Assembly: GCA_041485385.1 (NCBI GenBank)
Contig: JBGPJM010000017.1
Location: 1-43,443 of the forward strand
Length of the DNA stretch: 43,443 bases
Source: JBGPJM01 sp041485385
GTDB taxonomy: Bacteria > Planctomycetota > Phycisphaerae > Phycisphaerales > UBA1924
Direction of reading: 5' to 3'
In this document: positions 42,573 through 43,443 of the stretch, in pieces
Position numbering within the stretch: the stretch's first letter is position 1
Layout of the letters: every line of letters begins with the position of its first letter
Notes under the pieces: model-generated
The model's input: only the letters and a program-made list of their open reading frames with translations
Told to the model about the DNA's origin: nothing
Database searches by the model: none
Made by a program: the position numbers and the translations under genes

Positions 42573-43443
42573 ATGGATTCCCTCAGTCTGTTCAACCGCG
42601 CCCCCGCCGCGCCGGAGTCTCTCCCGCCACGCCCTGTCGATCCGCCACTCGAACCCGCCCTCCGCTGGTTCGCCTCCAAGAGCTGGACCCCCTTCGAGTT
42701 CCAGCTCCAGACTTGGCACGCCTACCTCCAGGGCAAGAGCGGCCTCGTCCACGCCCCCACCGGCCTCGGCAAGACCTACGCCGTGGCGATGGGCCCGATG
42801 CTCGAGGCGCTCAGCCACGACCGCACGCAGGCCGCCCCTCCTATTTCCAATGTCCACTTTCCACTCTCCACTTTTTCCCCGCCCTCCACTCCACGCCCCC
42901 ACGCCTCAACGCCTTCCCCGCTTCTCACCCTCTGGCTCACCCCCCTCCGCGCCCTGTCCGCCGACACCGCCCTCGCCCTCCAAGCCGCCATCGACGGCCT
43001 CGGCCTTCCCTGGTCCGTCGAGGTCCGCACCGGCGACACCTCCCAATCCCTCAAAAAAAAGCAGCGCCAGCGCCTCCCCACCGTCCTGATCACCACGCCC
43101 GAGAGCCTCTCGCTGCTCCTCTCGTACCCGGAGTCGCCGCAACTCTTCGCCACCCTGCGCTGCATCGTCGCCGATGAGTGGCACGAACTCCTGGGCACCA
43201 AGCGCGGCACCCAGGCCGAGCTCGCCCTCGCCCGCCTCCGCACCCTCGCCCCCGCCGCCCGCACCTGGGGCCTCTCCGCCACCCTCGGCAACCTCGACGA
43301 GGCCCTGAGGGCGCTCGTCCCCGTTTCCACGTTCCCTTCTCCACTCTGCACCTTGCCGCTGTCCGCCTTTACATCCGACATCCCGCATCCCACATCCCAC
43401 ATCCCCCCCACCCTCATCCACTCCCGCCACACCAAGCAAACCG
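42573..43443 (+). CDS. Lhr-like DEXH-box helicase, N-terminal part (runs off the window)
   Basis: A partial gene of 290 codons that remains open at the window end. It encodes the N-terminal helicase domain of the Lhr/ligase-associated DEXH helicase type: the Q-like region WTPFEFQLQTWHAYLQGKSG, motif I HAPTGLGKTYAVAMG, motif Ia LWLTPLRALSAD, motif Ib TTPESLSLLLSY, motif II VADEWHELLGTKRG (DEWH) and motif III GLSATLGN. Related proteins act in DNA repair, often next to a ligase and an exonuclease; none is in this window. Two Pro/Ser/Thr-rich segments, about residues 90-117 and 250-280, interrupt the domain and are encoded by 7-bp tandem repeats. The ATG at 42573 is chosen as the first in a coding context. 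The remainder lies beyond the window edge. Confidence 0.88.
   Translation, partial: MDSLSLFNRAPAAPESLPPRPVDPPLEPALRWFASKSWTPFEFQLQTWHAYLQGKSGLVHAPTGLGKTYAVAMGPMLEALSHDRTQAAPPISNVHFPLSTFSPPSTPRPHASTPSPLLTLWLTPLRALSADTALALQAAIDGLGLPWSVEVRTGDTSQSLKKKQRQRLPTVLITTPESLSLLLSYPESPQLFATLRCIVADEWHELLGTKRGTQAELALARLRTLAPAARTWGLSATLGNLDEALRALVPVSTFPSPLCTLPLSAFTSDIPHPTSHIPPTLIHSRHTKQT
42840..42895. repeat. Degenerate 7-bp tandem repeat inside the helicase gene (first)
   Basis: Eight heptamers in register, with consensus CCACTTT; units include CCTATTT, CCAATGT, CCACTTT (twice) and CCACTCT, decaying towards the end. The segment separates motif I from motif Ia and encodes a Pro/Ser/Thr/Phe stretch (NVHFPLSTFSPPSTP) that has no counterpart expected in the helicase fold. 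Confidence 0.75.
43321..43404. repeat. Degenerate 7-bp tandem repeat inside the helicase gene (second)
   Basis: Twelve heptamers in register. The last five are nearly identical with consensus CACATCC (TACATCC, GACATCC, CGCATCC and CACATCC twice); the earlier ones drift from this (CACGTTC, CACTCTG, CACCTTG). It lies 60-70 bp after motif III and encodes a Pro/Ser/Thr/His stretch. The helicase frame stays open through it. Confidence 0.75.

Overview
The window is GC-rich, densely coded bacterial DNA that most probably comes from a planctomycete of the class Phycisphaerae. The main reasons are four secreted proteins, plus one remnant, that carry the short dockerin-like tail with the NSQDFFDFLNCFF signature typical of that group. 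Pseudopilins and a secretin, a PEP-CTERM-like protein, and many genes without a Shine-Dalgarno sequence fit as well. The assignment rests on gene content only; there is no rRNA, and I saw no tRNA or CRISPR array.

Positions 1-17,500 hold mostly housekeeping genes: a PpiC-type isomerase lipoprotein, a lamin-tail/dockerin protein, a response regulator, a PBP4-type D-Ala-D-Ala carboxypeptidase, a UbiD decarboxylase divergent from a methyltransferase, an ABC exporter pair, ProC, AccA, a DksA/TraR-like protein with a long histone-like tail that overlaps lspA, a membrane protein with a helical repeat domain, and a metallo-beta-lactamase-fold hydrolase.

Positions 17,490-24,120, all on the minus strand, form a type II secretion or type IV pilus-like locus: two near-paralogous major pseudopilins, a small secreted coiled-coil protein, a GspH-like pseudopilin, a small membrane protein, a terminator, a secretin and a TPR lipoprotein. 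The C-terminus of the secretin resembles the globular domain of the neighbouring pseudopilins.

Positions 24,480-32,360 hold an SDR protein, an unusual 10-bp-periodic GACT array, and a minus-strand cassette: GNAT protein, acyl carrier protein, AMP-forming acyl ligase, asparagine synthase-type amidotransferase and NAD synthase-like protein. The set looks able to activate an acyl or amino acid group onto a carrier and amidate it. A dockerin remnant lies in frame just after the stop of the last gene.

Positions 33,040-42,270 are rich in exported proteins: a large dockerin protein, a frameshifted beta-helix pseudogene, an MTA/SAH nucleosidase, a second dockerin protein, an intact beta-helix paralogue of the pseudogene and a HAF-repeat protein with a PEP-CTERM-like tail. 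The window ends inside an Lhr-like DEXH helicase.

The most unusual structural signal is a set of degenerate 7-bp tandem repeats inserted within coding genes (ubiD and twice in the helicase). The repeat consensus has no stop codon in any of six frames, so it can be read through in either orientation.
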